This document shows, piece by piece, positions 34,074-42,889 of a stretch of DNA of 64,000 nucleotides. The stretch covers positions 175,359 through 239,358 of the forward strand of contig JADJHJ010000008.1 of the NCBI GenBank assembly GCA_016707605.1, given 5' to 3'. This DNA is from Candidatus Promineofilum glycogenicum (GTDB taxonomy: Bacteria; Chloroflexota; Anaerolineae; Promineifilales; Promineifilaceae). The position numbers and the translations under genes were made by a program. Below the pieces are notes generated by a model. That model worked only from the letters and a program-made list of their open reading frames with translations, was not told the origin of the DNA and did not search any database. Each line of letters opens with the position of its first letter. Position 1 is the stretch's first letter.

Positions 34074-34859
34074 ATGAACGCCAACGCCTTTGATCGCTAC
34101 CTGGAGCGGGCCAGCGCCGTCCACCGGCTGGACCCGCGGGTGAAGGTCATCGTCACCCTGGCCTTCATCGTCGCCGTGGCCCTGCTGCCCGACGGGACGT
34201 GGGCGGCCTATGGCGCGGCGGCGCTGCTCATCGCCGCGACGACGGCCGCGGCGCGCCTGTCGCCGGGGTTGGTGCTGCGGCGCTCGCTGCTGGGGTTGCC
34301 GTTCCTGCTGGCGGCGGTCACAGTGCTGTTCACCGTGCCCGGCCGGGCGCTGTGGGAAGGGCCGTGGGGGCTGGTGGTGACCGACGGCGGCCTGGTGCGC
34401 TTCAGCAGCATCACCCTGCGCAGCCTCCTTTCGCTGGGCGCGGCCGTGCTGCTGACGGCCACAACGCGCTTCCCCGACGTGCTCCACGCCCTGCGCCATT
34501 TGCGCGTGCCGGCGGTGCTGGTGGCCATCATCGCTTTCATGTACCGCTACCTGTTCGTTCTGGTCGACGAGGCGCAACGGCTGCTGCGGGCGCGGGCGGC
34601 CCGCAGCGCGCGCCTGCCGGATGCCAGAGGCGGCGGGTCGCTGGCCTGGCGGGCGGCGGTCGTCGGTCACATGGCCGGGCAGTTGTTCGTGCGCAGCCTC
34701 GACCGCAGCGAGCGCGTCTACCACGCCATGCAGGCCCGCGGCTATCGCGGCGAACTGCTGACGCTGGCCCCCCACGTCATGCGGCGGCGCGATTGGCTGG
34801 CGTTGATGATCGGGGGGATGGCGATTGCGACTGTTACTCTTGTTGGCCGGATAGCGTAG
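34074..34859 (+). CDS. cbiQ: ECF transporter T component CbiQ
   Basis: 261 residues. The N-terminal LDPRVKVIVTLAFIVAVALL is the CbiQ family signature. There are four to five transmembrane helices (FLLAAVTVLFTVPG and VLVAIIAFMYRYLFVLVDEA). The cytoplasmic coupling helices end in ERVYHAMQARGYRG, the Ala-Arg-Gly motif that contacts the ATPases, and GYRGE at about 222 is diagnostic. It couples CbiO ATP hydrolysis to CbiM. It lies downstream of an inverted repeat and upstream of two hairpins, so the three transporter genes are spaced by repeats yet in the same order as in standard cbiMQO operons. Confidence 0.88.
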   Translation: MNANAFDRYLERASAVHRLDPRVKVIVTLAFIVAVALLPDGTWAAYGAAALLIAATTAAARLSPGLVLRRSLLGLPFLLAAVTVLFTVPGRALWEGPWGLVVTDGGLVRFSSITLRSLLSLGAAVLLTATTRFPDVLHALRHLRVPAVLVAIIAFMYRYLFVLVDEAQRLLRARAARSARLPDARGGGSLAWRAAVVGHMAGQLFVRSLDRSERVYHAMQARGYRGELLTLAPHVMRRRDWLALMIGGMAIATVTLVGRIA

Positions 34860-34912
34860 CGCGATTCGGGAGAATCGCGCCCACCGTCAGAACGCGATTC
34901 GGGAGAATCGCG
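34860..34912. repeat. Two identical 20-bp hairpins between cbiQ and cbiO
   Basis: CGCGATTCGGGAGAATCGCG occurs at 34860-34879 and 34893-34912: a perfect 8-bp stem with a GGGA loop. The 13 bp between the copies are unique. It resembles a REP-like unit. Confidence 0.8.
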
Positions 34913-34934
34913 TTACGTGATAAAGAGAGCATCA

Positions 34935-35720
34935 ATGCCTGTTGTTCATGCGCCCGCAACAGTTCCGAGTGCGCCACCAACCGCGCCCCACGCGACGGTG
35001 GTCATCGACGTGGCCGACCTGACCTACACCTACCCCGGCGGCCAACCGGCGCTGCGCGGCGTGTCGCTGCGCATCATGGAGGGCGAGAAGGTCGCTCTCG
35101 TCGGGCCGAACGGCGCGGGCAAGAGCACGTTGATGCTTCACCTCAACGGCATCCTCGGTGGGCCGGCCTCGCCGGTGCATATCTGCGGCCGGCCGCTGAG
35201 CCGCGACAACTTGCCGCTCATCCGCGGCCTGGTCGGCCTGGTCTTCCAGAACCCCGATGACCAGCTCTTCTCGCCAACTGTCCTGGAGGACGTCGCCTTT
35301 GGCCCGCTGCACCAGGGCTTGCCGGAAGCGGAGGTGCGCCAGCGGGCGGCGCGGGCATTGGAACAGGTGGGCATGGCCGGCTTCGAGGGGCGGCTGTCGC
35401 ACCAATTGAGCCTGGGCCAGAAGAAGCGCGTGGCCATTGCCACCGTTCTATCGATGGCCCCGGCGTTGCTGGTGCTTGATGAGCCGACGGCCGGGCTGGA
35501 CCCGCGCGGCCGTCGCCAACTCATCGGCCTGTTGCGCGACCTGCCGGTGACGATGCTCGTCTCCACCCACGATATGTGGCTGGTCGATGAGCTATTTCCG
35601 CGCATGGTGATCATGGACGAGGGGCGGGTGGTGGCCGATGGCCCGACGCCCGAACTGCTGGCCCAGCCTTCGTTGCTAGAGGCGCATGGGCTGGAATCCT
35701 TGGCTTTGCCCCATCACTGA
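34935..35720 (+). CDS. cbiO: ECF transporter ATPase CbiO
   Basis: 261 residues from the ATG at 34935 (the GTG at 34917 adds six residues with no better RBS). It has Walker A VGPNGAGKSTLMLHLNG (about 62), Q-loop FQNPDDQLFSPTV, signature LSLGQKKRVAIATVLSM (the CbiO variant with Leu-Ser-Leu-Gly-Gln), Walker B LLVLDEPTAGLDPRG, and an H-loop in VSTHDMW. The first 30 residues are Pro/Ala-rich and variable. QNPDDQ and LSLGQKKR identify the energy-coupling-factor ATPase subfamily. It powers metal import with CbiM and CbiQ. Only one ATPase gene is present, so the complex probably contains a CbiO homodimer. Confidence 0.88.
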   Translation: MPVVHAPATVPSAPPTAPHATVVIDVADLTYTYPGGQPALRGVSLRIMEGEKVALVGPNGAGKSTLMLHLNGILGGPASPVHICGRPLSRDNLPLIRGLVGLVFQNPDDQLFSPTVLEDVAFGPLHQGLPEAEVRQRAARALEQVGMAGFEGRLSHQLSLGQKKRVAIATVLSMAPALLVLDEPTAGLDPRGRRQLIGLLRDLPVTMLVSTHDMWLVDELFPRMVIMDEGRVVADGPTPELLAQPSLLEAHGLESLALPHH

Positions 35721-35785
35721 GCTAAAGTAGCGACCCCCCGTGTGAATTGTTCATGAGCGGCCTAAAGCGTCTGACTTAGTACCTA

Positions 35786-35814
35786 TTGCGTTGCCCCCCT
35801 TTGTTGCCTATACT
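35786..35814 (+). promoter_or_regulatory. Promoter for the GAF kinase/regulator pair
   Basis: TTGCGT (35786-35791), a 17-bp spacer and TATACT (35809-35814), about 87 nt before the ATG at 35901. Confidence 0.5.
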
Positions 35815-35900
35815 ATGGCCGCGCGACAAGTGCGACTTTCGCGCTGACTCACAGCCTCATCGTTGCTCACATAATTGCCCGGTTGCGAGGTAAGTCCGTC

Positions 35901-37157
35901 ATGGAGAACCATACAGGCCTTCCTCATACCTTGCAGCGCCGTACTATCCTGGCTCTTAGCGAGTTAGGTCAGACGGTGACCGCCAGCCTGCGGCTGGACG
36001 AGGTCTTCGCGCGCGTACTGGGCGAGGTGGCGACGTTGCTGGGAGCCGATGGCACAGCCATCCTTTTACCGGAGGAAAACAATCTGGTATTTGCGGCTGT
36101 TGCCGGGGCGGGGGCTGTGCAGTTGAAAGGGGCGCGGATGCCACGCGAGTCTGGCCTGGGCGGCTACGTGATGCGCACCGGCGAAGCGGTCTGGCTGAAT
36201 GACCACGCCGGCAGTGTGCCCGATCTGGTCGTCAATTCTCAGACCGAGACGCTGACCGGTTTCCACGCTGCCTCGCTCCTGGCCGCGCCGCTGCGCCACG
36301 GCCAGCAGACCATCGGCGTTCTCCAGGCCGCCCACCGCGAGGTGGACGGTTTGCTGCCCGACGACTTACCCGTGCTGGTCGCCGCGGCTAACTGGGCCTC
36401 CATCGCCATCTCCAACGCCCGGCTGCACGAACAGGCCCAGACGGCCCGCGAGCAGCAGGCGCTCCTGGAAGAGCGCAACCGGCTGGCTCGCGAACTGCAC
36501 GACGCCGTCACTCAGTCGCTCTACAGCATCTCGACCCTGGCCGGGGCCTGGCGGCGACAGATCGAAGCCGGCACCTTGCAGCCGCAGAAGGAGCAGATCG
36601 TCGAGTTGGGCGAGTTGGCCCAGCAGGCGCTGCGCGAGGTGCGGCTGTTGATCTATGAGCTGCGGCCGACCGAGCTGGAAGAGGAAGGGCTGGTCGGCGC
36701 GCTCTATCGGCGGCTGGAGACGGTTGAACAGCGCGCCGGCATTCGCACCGTGCTGCAAGTCACCGACGCCGCCGGGCGGCCGTTTCCCTTGCCGTCGTCC
36801 GGGCGCGAGGCGATGGTGGACTTCTATCGCCTGCCGACGCCGGTCGAGCATGGCCTCTATCGTATTGCTCAGGAGGCGCTCAACAACGCCTTGAAGTATA
36901 GCGGCGCGACGTCGGTCTGCGTCTGGTTTCGTCTGGGCCGCAGCACATTGACGATTGAAATTCAAGACAATGGCCGCGGCTTCGATGCCACCGGCGCGTG
37001 GCAAGCCGCGGCCGGTTTTGGTTTGGCCGGTATGAAGGAGCGCGCCCAGAATTTGGGCGGCCGGCTGACCATTTCTTCCACGCCCGGTGAGGGCACGACC
37101 ATTCAAGTTGAGGGAATTCCGTATCGGTTTATTGATGCCGAGGAGATGATAGGATGA
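35901..37157 (+). CDS. Cytoplasmic GAF-domain histidine kinase (NarL-type, HisKA_3)
   Basis: 418 residues. It has a GAF domain (about 18-175; LLGADGTAILLPEENNLVFA, RMPRESGLGGYVMRTGEAVW), then HisKA_3 with the phospho-acceptor His in ERNRLARELHDAVTQSLYSI (about 205), LRPTELEEEGLVGAL, and HATPase_c with N box YRIAQEALNNALKYS and G box IQDNGRGFDATG, then GFGLAGMKERAQNLGG. No membrane segment, so it senses a cytoplasmic signal. The ATG at 35901 (MENHTG) is chosen over the TTG at 35883. The stop overlaps the following regulator start (ATGA), so it phosphorylates the response regulator at 37154. Confidence 0.88.
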   Translation: MENHTGLPHTLQRRTILALSELGQTVTASLRLDEVFARVLGEVATLLGADGTAILLPEENNLVFAAVAGAGAVQLKGARMPRESGLGGYVMRTGEAVWLNDHAGSVPDLVVNSQTETLTGFHAASLLAAPLRHGQQTIGVLQAAHREVDGLLPDDLPVLVAAANWASIAISNARLHEQAQTAREQQALLEERNRLARELHDAVTQSLYSISTLAGAWRRQIEAGTLQPQKEQIVELGELAQQALREVRLLIYELRPTELEEEGLVGALYRRLETVEQRAGIRTVLQVTDAAGRPFPLPSSGREAMVDFYRLPTPVEHGLYRIAQEALNNALKYSGATSVCVWFRLGRSTLTIEIQDNGRGFDATGAWQAAAGFGLAGMKERAQNLGGRLTISSTPGEGTTIQVEGIPYRFIDAEEMIG

Positions 37158-37903
37158 GCGACTACAGTATTGGTCCCAACGGCCGGCGCTCGGGCACGAT
37201 TGACGTGCTGATCGCCGATGACCACGCCATTGTGCGCCGCGGTTTGCGCACGCTGATTTCCGGCGAGGCGGATATGCAGGTGGCGGGTGAGGCGTCCGAC
37301 GGCTATGAGGTTGTCGAGCGCGCCCGCGACCTGAATCCAGACGTGATCCTGCTCGACCTGGTGATGCCGGGGCAGAGCGGGCTGGACGCCATCGCCCAGA
37401 TCAGGGCCGACAACGCCGATGCCCGCGTGCTGGTGCTGACCAGTTTTGGCGACAACGACCGCGTCTTTGCCGCCGTGCGCGCCGGGGCCAATGGCTACTT
37501 GCTCAAGGACGCCTCGCCGGAGCAACTGCTCCAGGCGATCCACGACGTCTACAATGGCGAGTCGCACCTGCATCCGACCATCGCCCTGAAGATGCTGCGC
37601 GAGCTGGATAACCCGGTCATGGCCGCGGCCAATCGGCCGCTGACCGACGACCCGCTGACCGAGCGCGAGGTCGAAGTCCTGCGCCTGGTGGCCCAGGGCC
37701 TCAGCAACCAGGACATTGCCAAGGGGCTGACCATCAGCGAGCGCACCGTCGGCAACCACATCGGCAGCATCCTGCGCAAGCTGCATCTGGCCAACCGCAC
37801 CCAGGCCGCGCTCTACGCTCTGCGGCGGGGATTAGTGGACATCAACAACGCGATGGCCACCAGCGAAGAGGCGGGCGAAGAGGTCGCCGTCGTGGAAGAG
37901 TAG
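37154..37903 (+). CDS. NarL/FixJ-type response regulator (receiver + LuxR HTH)
   Basis: 249 residues. The receiver domain (about 17-135) has the acid pair in IADDHAIVRRGLRT, the phospho-Asp in ILLDLVMPG (about 62), Thr in LVLTSFGDND and Lys in YLLKDASPEQ. The LuxR-type helix-turn-helix (about 165-228) has PLTEREVEVLRLVAQGLSNQ and ISERTVGNHIGSILRKLHL. An acidic tail (EEAGEEVAVVEE) follows. It is the partner of the preceding kinase, translationally coupled by a 4-nt overlap. Target genes are unknown. Confidence 0.92.
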   Translation: MSDYSIGPNGRRSGTIDVLIADDHAIVRRGLRTLISGEADMQVAGEASDGYEVVERARDLNPDVILLDLVMPGQSGLDAIAQIRADNADARVLVLTSFGDNDRVFAAVRAGANGYLLKDASPEQLLQAIHDVYNGESHLHPTIALKMLRELDNPVMAAANRPLTDDPLTEREVEVLRLVAQGLSNQDIAKGLTISERTVGNHIGSILRKLHLANRTQAALYALRRGLVDINNAMATSEEAGEEVAVVEE

Positions 37904-37914
37904 CGCGGCTGAAC

Positions 37915-37943
37915 TTGTGTGTTCTCTCCGGTGGGGCTACACT
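37915..37943 (+). promoter_or_regulatory. Promoter for the receiver-reductase fusion gene
   Basis: TTGTGT (37915-37920), a 17-bp spacer and TACACT (37938-37943), about 85 nt before the ATG at 38028. Confidence 0.5.
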
Positions 37944-38027
37944 TGCCGCCATAGGATGGCCCTGCGCGCGGCGGCCGAGGCGACGGCTGTCTAGCGTCGG
38001 CGGCGCCCAGGCCCCTGGAGAGAACCT

Positions 38028-39692
38028 ATGGTGAAACCCGTTATTCTTACCCTTGATGATGAGCCGCAGGTCTTGAACGCCGTTGGTCGAGACCTGCGCG
38101 CTCATTTCCGCAGTGATTACCGCATTGTCAGTTCCAGTAACGGCGCGGAAGCCCTCGAAGCCCTCCAACAACTGAAGCAGCGCAATACGCCGGTGGCCCT
38201 CTTCCTGGTCGACCAGCGCATGCCGGAGATGAGCGGCGTCGAGTTCCTGACCGAGGCGCAAAAGCTCTTCCCCGACGCGCGCAAGGTGCTGCTGACGGCC
38301 TACGCCGACACCGAGGCGGCCATCGCCAGCATCAATAAGGTTGGCCTCGATTACTACCTGATGAAGCCGTGGGACCCGCCGGATCAGAACCTCTACCCTG
38401 TGCTCGATGACCTGCTGGGCGATTGGTGGGCCACGACGCCGCTGCCGTTCGAGGGCATTCGCGTCGCCGGCACGCTCTGGTCGCCCACGTCGCACGTGGT
38501 CAAGGACTTCCTGGCCCGCAACCGCATCCCGTATCAGTGGCTCGACATCGACAAGGACGCCGACACGCGGGCGCAGGTGGAGGCGCTGTTCAAGGACAAC
38601 AGCGTCCAGCTGCCGGTGGTCTTCTTCCCCGATGGCTCGACGCTCATCCAGCCGACGACGGTCGAGATAGCCGGCAAGGCCGGGCTACAGACCGACGCCT
38701 TGGCCCCGTTCTACGACCTGATCATCATCGGCGGCGGGCCGGCCGGTTTGGGCGCGGCCGTCTATGGCGCGTCGGAAGGGCTAAAGACGGTCATGATCGA
38801 GCGCGAGGCGACCGGCGGCCAGGCTGGAACCAGTTCGCGCATCGAGAACTACCTCGGTTTTCCCAAGGGGCTGTCCGGCTCCGAGCTGGCGACACGCGCC
38901 GTGGCCCAGGCGCGGCGGCTGGGGGCGGAGATTCTGACCGCGCGCGAGGTCATGGGCGTGCGCGTCGAAGACCCGTATCGCTACGTCACGTTCAAGGACG
39001 GCACCGAGTTGGGCTGCCGGGCGCTGGTCATCGCCAGCGGCGTCACGAACCAGAAGCTGGACGTGCCCGGCGTGACCGAACTGACCGGCGCGGGCATCTA
39101 CTACGGCGCGGCGCTGACCGAGGCGGCCTTCTACCGCGGCGAGCACATGTGCGTCGTCGGCGGGGCCAACTCGGCCGGGCAGGGAACGATGTTCTTCTCG
39201 CGCTACGCCAGCAAGGTCTCGATGCTGGTGCGCTCCTCCTCGCTCAGCAAGAGCATGTCGCAATACCTCATTGACCAGATCGCCGCTACCGACAACATCG
39301 AAGTGCTGACCCGCCACACGGTGACGGCCGTGCACGGCCAGGATCGGCTGCAAGGCATCACCGTCACGAACCACGAGAGCGGCGAGGAGTATCGCATCGA
39401 CACGCCGGCCCTCTTCCTGTTCATCGGCGCGGTTCCTCACAGCGAGTGCGTGGCCGGCATCGTCGAGCGCAACAGTGCCGGCTTCATCCTGACCGGGCTG
39501 GACTTGATGGTTAACGGGCAGCGGCCGAAGGGTTGGAAGCTGCCACGCGACCCGTTCCTGCTGGAAACGAGCGTCCCCGGCATCTTCGCCGCCGGCGACG
39601 TGCGCCAGGGGGCCACCCGCCGCGTCGCCGCCGCCGTCGGCGAGGGGGCGAATGTGGTTAGTCAGGTGCATCAGTATTTACGTACAGTCTAG
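38028..39692 (+). CDS. Receiver domain fused to glutaredoxin-like and thioredoxin-reductase-like domains, redox cysteines missing
   Basis: 554 residues. Residues 1-125 form a complete receiver (LTLDDEPQVL, phospho-Asp in FLVDQRMPEMSG, LLTAYADTE, MKPWDPP). Residues 140-220 are a glutaredoxin/thioredoxin fold, but the CxxC position reads GTLWSPTSHVVKDF (Ser-Pro-Thr-Ser). Residues 225-554 are an FAD/NAD(P)-dependent reductase: LIIIGGGPAGLGAAVYGASE (FAD), MCVVGGANSAGQG (NADPH) and GIFAAGDVRQG. The thioredoxin-reductase CAxC is replaced by YYGAALTEAAF (about 358-366). So the flavin domain probably passes electrons to something other than its own disulfide. Fused receiver/TrxR proteins are known in environmental bacteria. 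Own promoter, no kinase adjacent except the pair just upstream. Confidence 0.85.
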   Translation: MVKPVILTLDDEPQVLNAVGRDLRAHFRSDYRIVSSSNGAEALEALQQLKQRNTPVALFLVDQRMPEMSGVEFLTEAQKLFPDARKVLLTAYADTEAAIASINKVGLDYYLMKPWDPPDQNLYPVLDDLLGDWWATTPLPFEGIRVAGTLWSPTSHVVKDFLARNRIPYQWLDIDKDADTRAQVEALFKDNSVQLPVVFFPDGSTLIQPTTVEIAGKAGLQTDALAPFYDLIIIGGGPAGLGAAVYGASEGLKTVMIEREATGGQAGTSSRIENYLGFPKGLSGSELATRAVAQARRLGAEILTAREVMGVRVEDPYRYVTFKDGTELGCRALVIASGVTNQKLDVPGVTELTGAGIYYGAALTEAAFYRGEHMCVVGGANSAGQGTMFFSRYASKVSMLVRSSSLSKSMSQYLIDQIAATDNIEVLTRHTVTAVHGQDRLQGITVTNHESGEEYRIDTPALFLFIGAVPHSECVAGIVERNSAGFILTGLDLMVNGQRPKGWKLPRDPFLLETSVPGIFAAGDVRQGATRRVAAAVGEGANVVSQVHQYLRTV

Positions 39693-39702
39693 CTTTTACC
39701 AG

Positions 39703-39775
39703 GGGCCAGGTTCCAGGGGCCAGGGAAGAGCGCTCTTCCCTGGCCCCTGCACCTGGCCCCTGGAACCTTTTTCCC
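39703..39775. repeat. Inverted AGGGGCCAGG repeat with GGGAAGAGCGCTCTTCCC core
   Basis: The left arm AGGTTCCAGGGGCCAGG is followed by the self-complementary core GGGAAGAGCGCTCTTCCC (about 39723-39740). The right arm has CTGGCCCCTG and CCTGGAACCT. It can form a near-perfect stem of about 34 bp between two co-directional genes and ends 2 nt before the MFS start codon. Confidence 0.85.
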
Positions 39776-39776
39776 C

Positions 39777-40991
39777 ATGAAACTCCCCCGCAACATCATA
39801 GTCATGACCGCGGCCAGCTTCCTGACCGACGTGTCCAGCGACATGGTCAACAACCTCATCCCGCTCTTCCTGGCCAACGCCCTGGGGGCGCGGACGGGGA
39901 CGATTGGCCTGGTGGAAGGCGTGGCCGAGTCGATGAGCAGCTTCATCAAGCTGCTGTCCGGCTGGTGGTCGGATCGGGTCGTCAGCCGCAAGCCGCCGAC
40001 GGTGGCCGGCTACACCCTCTCGGCGCTGTCCAAGCCGCTGCTGGCCTTCGCCGGCAGTTGGGCGGCGGTGCTGGCGGTGCGTTTCGGCGACCGCTTCGGC
40101 AAGGGGGTGCGCACCGCCCCGCGCGACGCCCTGCTGGCCGACAGCGTGCCCGCCGCGCAGCGCGGCGCGGCCTTCGGCTTCCACCGCGCCGGCGACAGCC
40201 TGGGGGCGGTGGTCGGGCTGGGGCTGGCGCTGGTCGTCGTCTGGCTGACCCAGGGCAACGCGCTGGCACTGAGCCGGGCTACCTTCCAGCGCATCGCCTT
40301 GTTTAGCGCCGTGCCGGCCTTGCTGGCCGTGCTGGTGCTGGTGGTAGGACTGCATGAGGTACGCCGCGCCGCGCCCGCCGGCGGCCGGCCCATCCTCGGC
40401 TCCTTCCGGGCCATGCCGCCCGACTTCCGCCGCTTTCTGCTCATCTTCGGCCTGTTCACGTTGGGCAACTCGGCCGACGCCTTCATCATCCTGCGCGCCC
40501 AGGAGCGGGGGCTGACCGTCATTGGCGTGCTGGCCATGCTGCTGGCCTTTAACCTGGTCTACAGCGCTGTGGCTGGGCCGGCCGGGCGGCTGTCGGACCG
40601 CATCGGACGGCCGCGGCTCATCCTGGCCGGCTGGGCGGTCTACGCCGTCATCTACCTGGGGCTGGCGCTGGCCGGGGCGGCGTGGCAGGTGGTGGCCCTG
40701 TTCATCGCCTACGGCATCTACCACGGCCTGGTGGAAGGCAACGCGCGGGCGTTCGTGGCCGACCTGGCCGGCAGCGAAGGACGCGGCGCGGCCTATGGGC
40801 TGTACCACGCCGTCGTCGGCCTGGCCACGCTGCCGGCCAGCCTCATCGCCGGGGCGCTGTGGCAGGGGGTTGGCGGCTGGTCGGGCTTCGGGCCGGCCGC
40901 GCCCTTTCTCTTCGGCGCGGCGCTGGCCGGCGTGGCTGCGATGATGTTCTTCCTGCTGCTACGCCCCACGTTGCGCCCCCCGCCGCTGTAG
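39777..40991 (+). CDS. Major facilitator superfamily transporter
   Basis: 404 residues with twelve predicted transmembrane helices. The N-terminal half has FLTDVSSDMVNNLIPLFLAN and the MFS loop 2-3 motif in GWWSDRVVSRKPP. FGDRFGKGVRTAPRDALLAD is typical of a drug/sugar-efflux-like MFS subgroup. The second half repeats the motif as GRLSDRIGRPRLILAGW. The substrate cannot be predicted. ATG 39777 follows the repeat immediately with no clear Shine-Dalgarno. The stop is directly followed by a CACAGGAT hairpin and the poly-G tract. Confidence 0.85.
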   Translation: MKLPRNIIVMTAASFLTDVSSDMVNNLIPLFLANALGARTGTIGLVEGVAESMSSFIKLLSGWWSDRVVSRKPPTVAGYTLSALSKPLLAFAGSWAAVLAVRFGDRFGKGVRTAPRDALLADSVPAAQRGAAFGFHRAGDSLGAVVGLGLALVVVWLTQGNALALSRATFQRIALFSAVPALLAVLVLVVGLHEVRRAAPAGGRPILGSFRAMPPDFRRFLLIFGLFTLGNSADAFIILRAQERGLTVIGVLAMLLAFNLVYSAVAGPAGRLSDRIGRPRLILAGWAVYAVIYLGLALAGAAWQVVALFIAYGIYHGLVEGNARAFVADLAGSEGRGAAYGLYHAVVGLATLPASLIAGALWQGVGGWSGFGPAAPFLFGAALAGVAAMMFFLLLRPTLRPPPL

Positions 40992-40999
40992 CAAAGTGG

Positions 41000-41466
<467 letters not shown>

Positions 41467-41474
41467 GTGACAAT

Positions 41475-42038
41475 ATGGACCATAGCGACCACGTAGCCCT
41501 CCTGCGTCCGGGCGTGCCAACCGCCGATTCGGCCGCCCTCTGGGCCGACCTGGGCGCGGGCGATGGCGCGTTCACGCTGGCCCTGGCCGACCTGCTGGGG
41601 CCGGGGGCGACCCTCCACACCGTTGACCGCGACGGGGCGGCGCTGGCCCGCGGCGCGGCCGACGTGGCGCGGCGCTTCCCCGGTGTGGTCGTCCGGCCGC
41701 AGACGGCCGACTTCACTCGCCCACTGGCCCTGCCGCCGCTCGATGGCCTGGTGATGGCCAATGCGCTGCACTTTGTGCGCGACGGCGACAAGGCGGGGCT
41801 GGTGCGCCGTCTGGCCGCGCTGCTGAAGCCGGGCGGGCGCTTCCTGCTGGTCGAGTACAACGTCGATCGCGGCAATCTGTGGGTTCCCCATCCGCTATCG
41901 TTCGCCACCTGGGCGGCGCTGGCGGGCCGGGCCGGGCTATCCGACGTCGCCCTGATCGGCCGCTACCCCAGCCGCTTCCTCCACGAAATCTACGCCGCCG
42001 CCGCCCTCTGGTCCCCTCGCCCTTCGGGAGAGGGTTAG
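41475..42038 (+). CDS. SAM-dependent class I methyltransferase
   Basis: 187 residues. Motif I is WADLGAGDGAFTLALADLLG (about 25), the acidic post-I residue is in LHTVDRDGAAL, the motif-IV region is LDGLVMANALHFVRD, then LLKPGGRFLLVEYNVD. It is a small Rossmann methyltransferase of the UbiE/type-11 kind; the acceptor is unknown. The last residues, WSPRPSGEG, and the stop are encoded by the CCCCTCGCCC repeat at 42012, so the original C-terminus may have been slightly different. The start ATG is 14 nt after the hairpin that closes the poly-G tract, so the region before it is unreliable and the true start could be upstream. Confidence 0.8.
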   Translation: MDHSDHVALLRPGVPTADSAALWADLGAGDGAFTLALADLLGPGATLHTVDRDGAALARGAADVARRFPGVVVRPQTADFTRPLALPPLDGLVMANALHFVRDGDKAGLVRRLAALLKPGGRFLLVEYNVDRGNLWVPHPLSFATWAALAGRAGLSDVALIGRYPSRFLHEIYAAAALWSPRPSGEG

Positions 42039-42090
42039 GGAGAGGGCGTTCCTGTCCCCTCGCCCTTTGGGAGAGGGTTAGGGAGAGGGG
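42012..42090. repeat. Two tandem copies of a CCCTCGCCC...GGGAGAGGG element
   Basis: Copy 1 (42012-42047) and copy 2 (42054-42090) each read CCCCTCGCCCTTYGGGAGAG followed by GGTTAGGGAGAGGG. A related copy sits inside the ABC-F gene (about 2250-2290). Each can form an imperfect hairpin. Confidence 0.8.
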
Positions 42091-42242
42091 GATCGGCAGT
42101 TCTCCCCTGTTCCCCGTAGGTTTCCTACGCTCCCCCGTCGCCAACCCCACGCCCGGCCAAAACGCGGAACAACCACCCCTCCGCTGTCGTTTTCCTCTTG
42201 TAAGGCCGCAAACAAGAAAACCGGCGGCCGGCGAGGGAAACG

Positions 42243-42719
42243 ATGAAAGCGATCAACTTTGCACAACTGAAGGAAATGGCCTTGAACCGGGTTGACCGCA
42301 TTCGTCGCGAGGCGCTGGCCCACTGGCGCGAGATGACGGCCGCCGAAGCGCCGGCCGGCGAGATGGCCACGGCCTTCGCCGCCGGCACGCTGGTCAGCAC
42401 CATCCCCGTGCCGCTGGTCGACATGGCTATCGCCGCCTTCATCATGCGCCGTTTCGACAAGCTGCCGCGCGCGCCGTTCTTCACGGCCATGGCCCTGACC
42501 AACAACCTGGTCATGGCCCCGCTCTACGCTTCGACGCCCAAGGTCGGTGGGTTGGCGATTCACTGGATGTCCGCGCACACGCCGGTCGCCGCCCCGGAGG
42601 TGTTTGTGGTGAAGGTGCTGGTTGGGTACGTGATGATCGCCCTGGGTCTGGCGCTGGGGAGCTTTGTGCTGGCCAACACCGGCTTCCGCGGGCTGAAGCT
42701 GGCGCGGCGGAGTTCTTAG
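42243..42719 (+). CDS. DUF2062-like small membrane protein
   Basis: 158 residues. A charged cytoplasmic N-terminus (about 1-40, RRREALAHWREMTAAEAP-like) precedes three hydrophobic segments: EMATAFAAGTLVSTIPVPLV, ALTNNLVMAPLYAS, and VGYVMIALGLALGSFVLANT. The pattern of a Gly/Pro-rich first helix, an Asn-x-x-x-x-P motif and a final long helix matches DUF2062 proteins, whose role is not established; some members accompany glycosyltransferases. No partner gene adjoins. The region 42091-42242 holds no gene. Confidence 0.65.
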   Translation: MKAINFAQLKEMALNRVDRIRREALAHWREMTAAEAPAGEMATAFAAGTLVSTIPVPLVDMAIAAFIMRRFDKLPRAPFFTAMALTNNLVMAPLYASTPKVGGLAIHWMSAHTPVAAPEVFVVKVLVGYVMIALGLALGSFVLANTGFRGLKLARRSS

Positions 42720-42720
42720 G

Positions 42721-42815
42721 AAGAACACAGAGTTACACCGAGGAGCACAAAGGGACACAGAGAAAATTATCTTTCTCTGTGTCCCTTTGTGCTCCTCGGT
42801 GTAACTCCGTGTTCC
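42721..42815. repeat. Near-perfect inverted repeat, ACACAGAGTTACACCGAGGA class
   Basis: The left arm starts GAACACAGAGTTACACCGAG (42722) and includes AGCACAAAGGGACACAGAGA. The right arm includes TCTCTGTGTCCCTTTGTGCT and ends CTCGGTGTAACTCCGTGTTC. A stem of about 42 bp, with only one mismatch visible, surrounds an AT-rich loop of about 10 nt. It lies between the DUF2062 stop and the marR promoter. Confidence 0.9.
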
Positions 42816-42824
42816 TTATCCAGC

Positions 42825-42873
42825 TTGACACGAACACGCAACCGGGCTATTATGATGACATCAAACTATTTGA
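42825..42873 (+). promoter_or_regulatory. marR promoter and operator-like palindrome
   Basis: TTGACA (42825-42830), a 17-bp spacer and TATTAT (42848-42853) form a strong promoter. TCAAACTATTTGA (42861-42873), a 5-bp inverted repeat around CTA, covers the expected transcription start, consistent with MarR autoregulation. Confidence 0.6.
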
Positions 42874-42889
42874 CGTGGAACAAACGCTA

